A DNA stretch of 5,579 bases from Pseudomonadota bacterium. GTDB lineage: Bacteria > Desulfobacterota > Syntrophia > Syntrophales > JADFWA01. The notes beneath the pieces are model-generated. The model did no database searches. It saw nothing but the letters and a program-made list of their open reading frames with translations, and had not been told where the DNA came from. The stretch is taken from contig JAUWQS010000129.1 of NCBI GenBank assembly GCA_030610915.1, positions 1-5,579 on the forward strand, read 5' to 3'. This document shows positions 4,405 through 5,579 of this stretch, one piece after another; position 1 is the stretch's first letter; each line of letters opens with the position of its first letter. Both the position numbers and the translations under genes were made by a program.

Positions 4405-5577
4405 CTAACTGCCGCGTTTCAGAAAGCCCCACCGTTTCTTTTCCTTCTTCTTTTCCTGCTCCTCTTCTTCATGCACCAGGGAGTAAGCCATATCTCTGAA
4501 ATTCGAGGCTATCGGTGATTTCGCCGTTATCTCGGAGAGGGTCTTCCCCTGGTTTATAGCAGACATTGTCGTTTTATAGTCATTGGGTATGGCCCAGAAT
4601 ATCTTTTGCTTAACGGCGTTTTCCGCGTCATTCAAAGAAATATCCGAATCTTTTAAATACCGGTTGATTACGACCCTGATATTCTCTTTCGGCAGGTGTC
4701 CTGAATCATTTAAGGACTTCAGGAGCTTGCTGGTGTTAGACATGCATGTCAGACTCAAGAGGGATACAAGCAGAAGGTTGTTTGACATTTCAACAGCTTT
4801 TAAAGAGCTTTCATTTATGGATTGTCCCCCATCGATAACCACAAAATCAAACATCCTTTGCATCAGACCAATAAGATGCCCTATGGTCTCCGGAGTCGCC
4901 GCGGGGTAGCCATTCAAATACGCCGGGGATGGCAGGACATGAACTCCTGAAGAGTGTTTTGACAGAATGCTCATTAAAAAAGTAGGATCCAGGCGGTCGA
5001 TATTTTTGATTATTTCACCCCAGTTATAGTTCGGCTTGACCCCTAAAAAGAGAGGTATATCCCCGAACAGCATATTCATGTCCACCAGCGCCACCGAGGG
5101 ATTTCCCTTAGTCTGAGACAGACTCACAGCGAGATTGACAGCAACCGTTGTTGTCCCTATTCCACCCTTGCTTCCCATAACATCGATGATCCGGCCATGC
5201 CGGGGGCCATCCTTATATTTCGCTCTCTCTTTTCTCTCCCTGAATCTCTCCAGCGCCTGTTTTGCCTCTTCCTCTTTTAACGGCTGGGACAGAAACTCTT
5301 TTACTCCGGTTCTCATAGCCTCCATCAGCACGGCGGGATCGGCATTCTCTGATGTCATGAAAACTTCACCAACGGCATCCGCGTTCAACAGGGACCGGAT
5401 AAGCTCAAATGTATTTCCGGCATCATCCCCCGACTCGAATATTAAAAGGTCAGGCCGGCGGGTATCCTCGTCTCTTTGAACCCGAAACCCTTCAACCGAT
5501 TGAACAACCGCTTCCAGGTTCTTTTTTAACTCTAAGTTGTTCAACTCTATTTTTACTGAGTGCATATCGTTAACCAT
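4405..5577 (-). CDS. tadZ: TadZ/CpaE-type pilus localisation ATPase
   Basis: This 390-residue protein has the two-part plan of TadZ/CpaE, the MinD/ParA-like ATPase that places the Tad pilus machine at the cell pole or membrane. Residues 1 to about 115 look like a degenerate response-regulator receiver: the usual acceptor Asp position reads LLIFES (Glu48), and the usual K-P near the end reads SQPL. Residues 129-365 are the ATPase. The P-loop region SKGGIGTTT (136-144) keeps the first Lys of the deviant Walker A but has Thr142 where the GK lysine normally sits, as is usual in this family. LVDMNMLFGD (164-173) and FVVIDGG (245-251) follow. The C-terminus (370-390) is a charged E/K-rich tail. The stop is TAG at 4405-4407. 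The chosen ATG (5577) lies 2 bases from the window edge, so its RBS is invisible; Met5 is an alternative start and a longer 5' end cannot be excluded. It is the first gene of the visible tad cluster. Confidence 0.9.
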   Translation of the reverse strand: MVNDMHSVKIELNNLELKKNLEAVVQSVEGFRVQRDEDTRRPDLLIFESGDDAGNTFELIRSLLNADAVGEVFMTSENADPAVLMEAMRTGVKEFLSQPLKEEEAKQALERFRERKERAKYKDGPRHGRIIDVMGSKGGIGTTTVAVNLAVSLSQTKGNPSVALVDMNMLFGDIPLFLGVKPNYNWGEIIKNIDRLDPTFLMSILSKHSSGVHVLPSPAYLNGYPAATPETIGHLIGLMQRMFDFVVIDGGQSINESSLKAVEMSNNLLLVSLLSLTCMSNTSKLLKSLNDSGHLPKENIRVVINRYLKDSDISLNDAENAVKQKIFWAIPNDYKTTMSAINQGKTLSEITAKSPIASNFRDMAYSLVHEEEEQEKKKEKKRWGFLKRGS

Positions 5578-5579
5578 GT

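Noticed and set aside
4203..4499. Plus-strand open frame across the tadZ-tadA gap
   Set aside because: It overlaps the 5' region of tadA and the 3' end of tadZ on the other strand and passes through the CTTTGCGG repeat; it shows no coding signal.

Overview
The window carries four consecutive minus-strand genes of a Tad/Flp-type (type IVc) pilus or adherence secretion system. In transcription order, from right to left, they are tadZ/cpaE (localisation ATPase), tadA/cpaF (secretion ATPase), tadB and tadC (the paired inner-membrane platform proteins). All four reading frames look intact and the order is the usual one for the core of a tad locus. The pilin, prepilin peptidase, secretin and RcpC/CpaB-type genes are not present; if the locus is complete they should lie beyond the right edge, with tadD-like or pseudopilin genes possibly beyond the left edge.

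The unusual part is the DNA between the genes. Every junction downstream of a tad stop codon holds short, non-coding, palindromic repeat DNA: about 109 bp after tadZ, 327 bp after tadA, 158 bp after tadB, and at least 492 bp after tadC. The cleanest case is a 128-bp MITE-like element (1471-1598) between tadB and tadC. It has terminal inverted repeats and is flanked by a perfect 12-bp direct duplication, which is itself the last three codons plus stop of tadB. Removing the element and one copy restores an ordinary 18-nt tadB-tadC spacer with a Shine-Dalgarno sequence.

The repeat cores in three gaps differ in sequence but share one design: GTC, then a short stem (ATTCT, ATTTC or ATTCCCG) that pairs with its complement inside the same arm and ends in AATC, with two such arms placed in inverted orientation. 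The paired bases change together between variants, which suggests that the folded DNA or RNA shape is what is conserved. This resembles REP/BIME architecture, but the ends and the target duplication resemble a transposon. No transposase is present in the window.

Organism: a bacterium with a tad locus and many small dispersed repeats. From general recall, repeats of this style (GTCATTCCCGC..., CGTAAAAAGTC ends, GCAGAGCCGCAAAGG-like stretches) are common in Desulfobacterota and several uncultured lineages, so that is the best guess, held with low confidence. The left 492 bp contains no credible gene.
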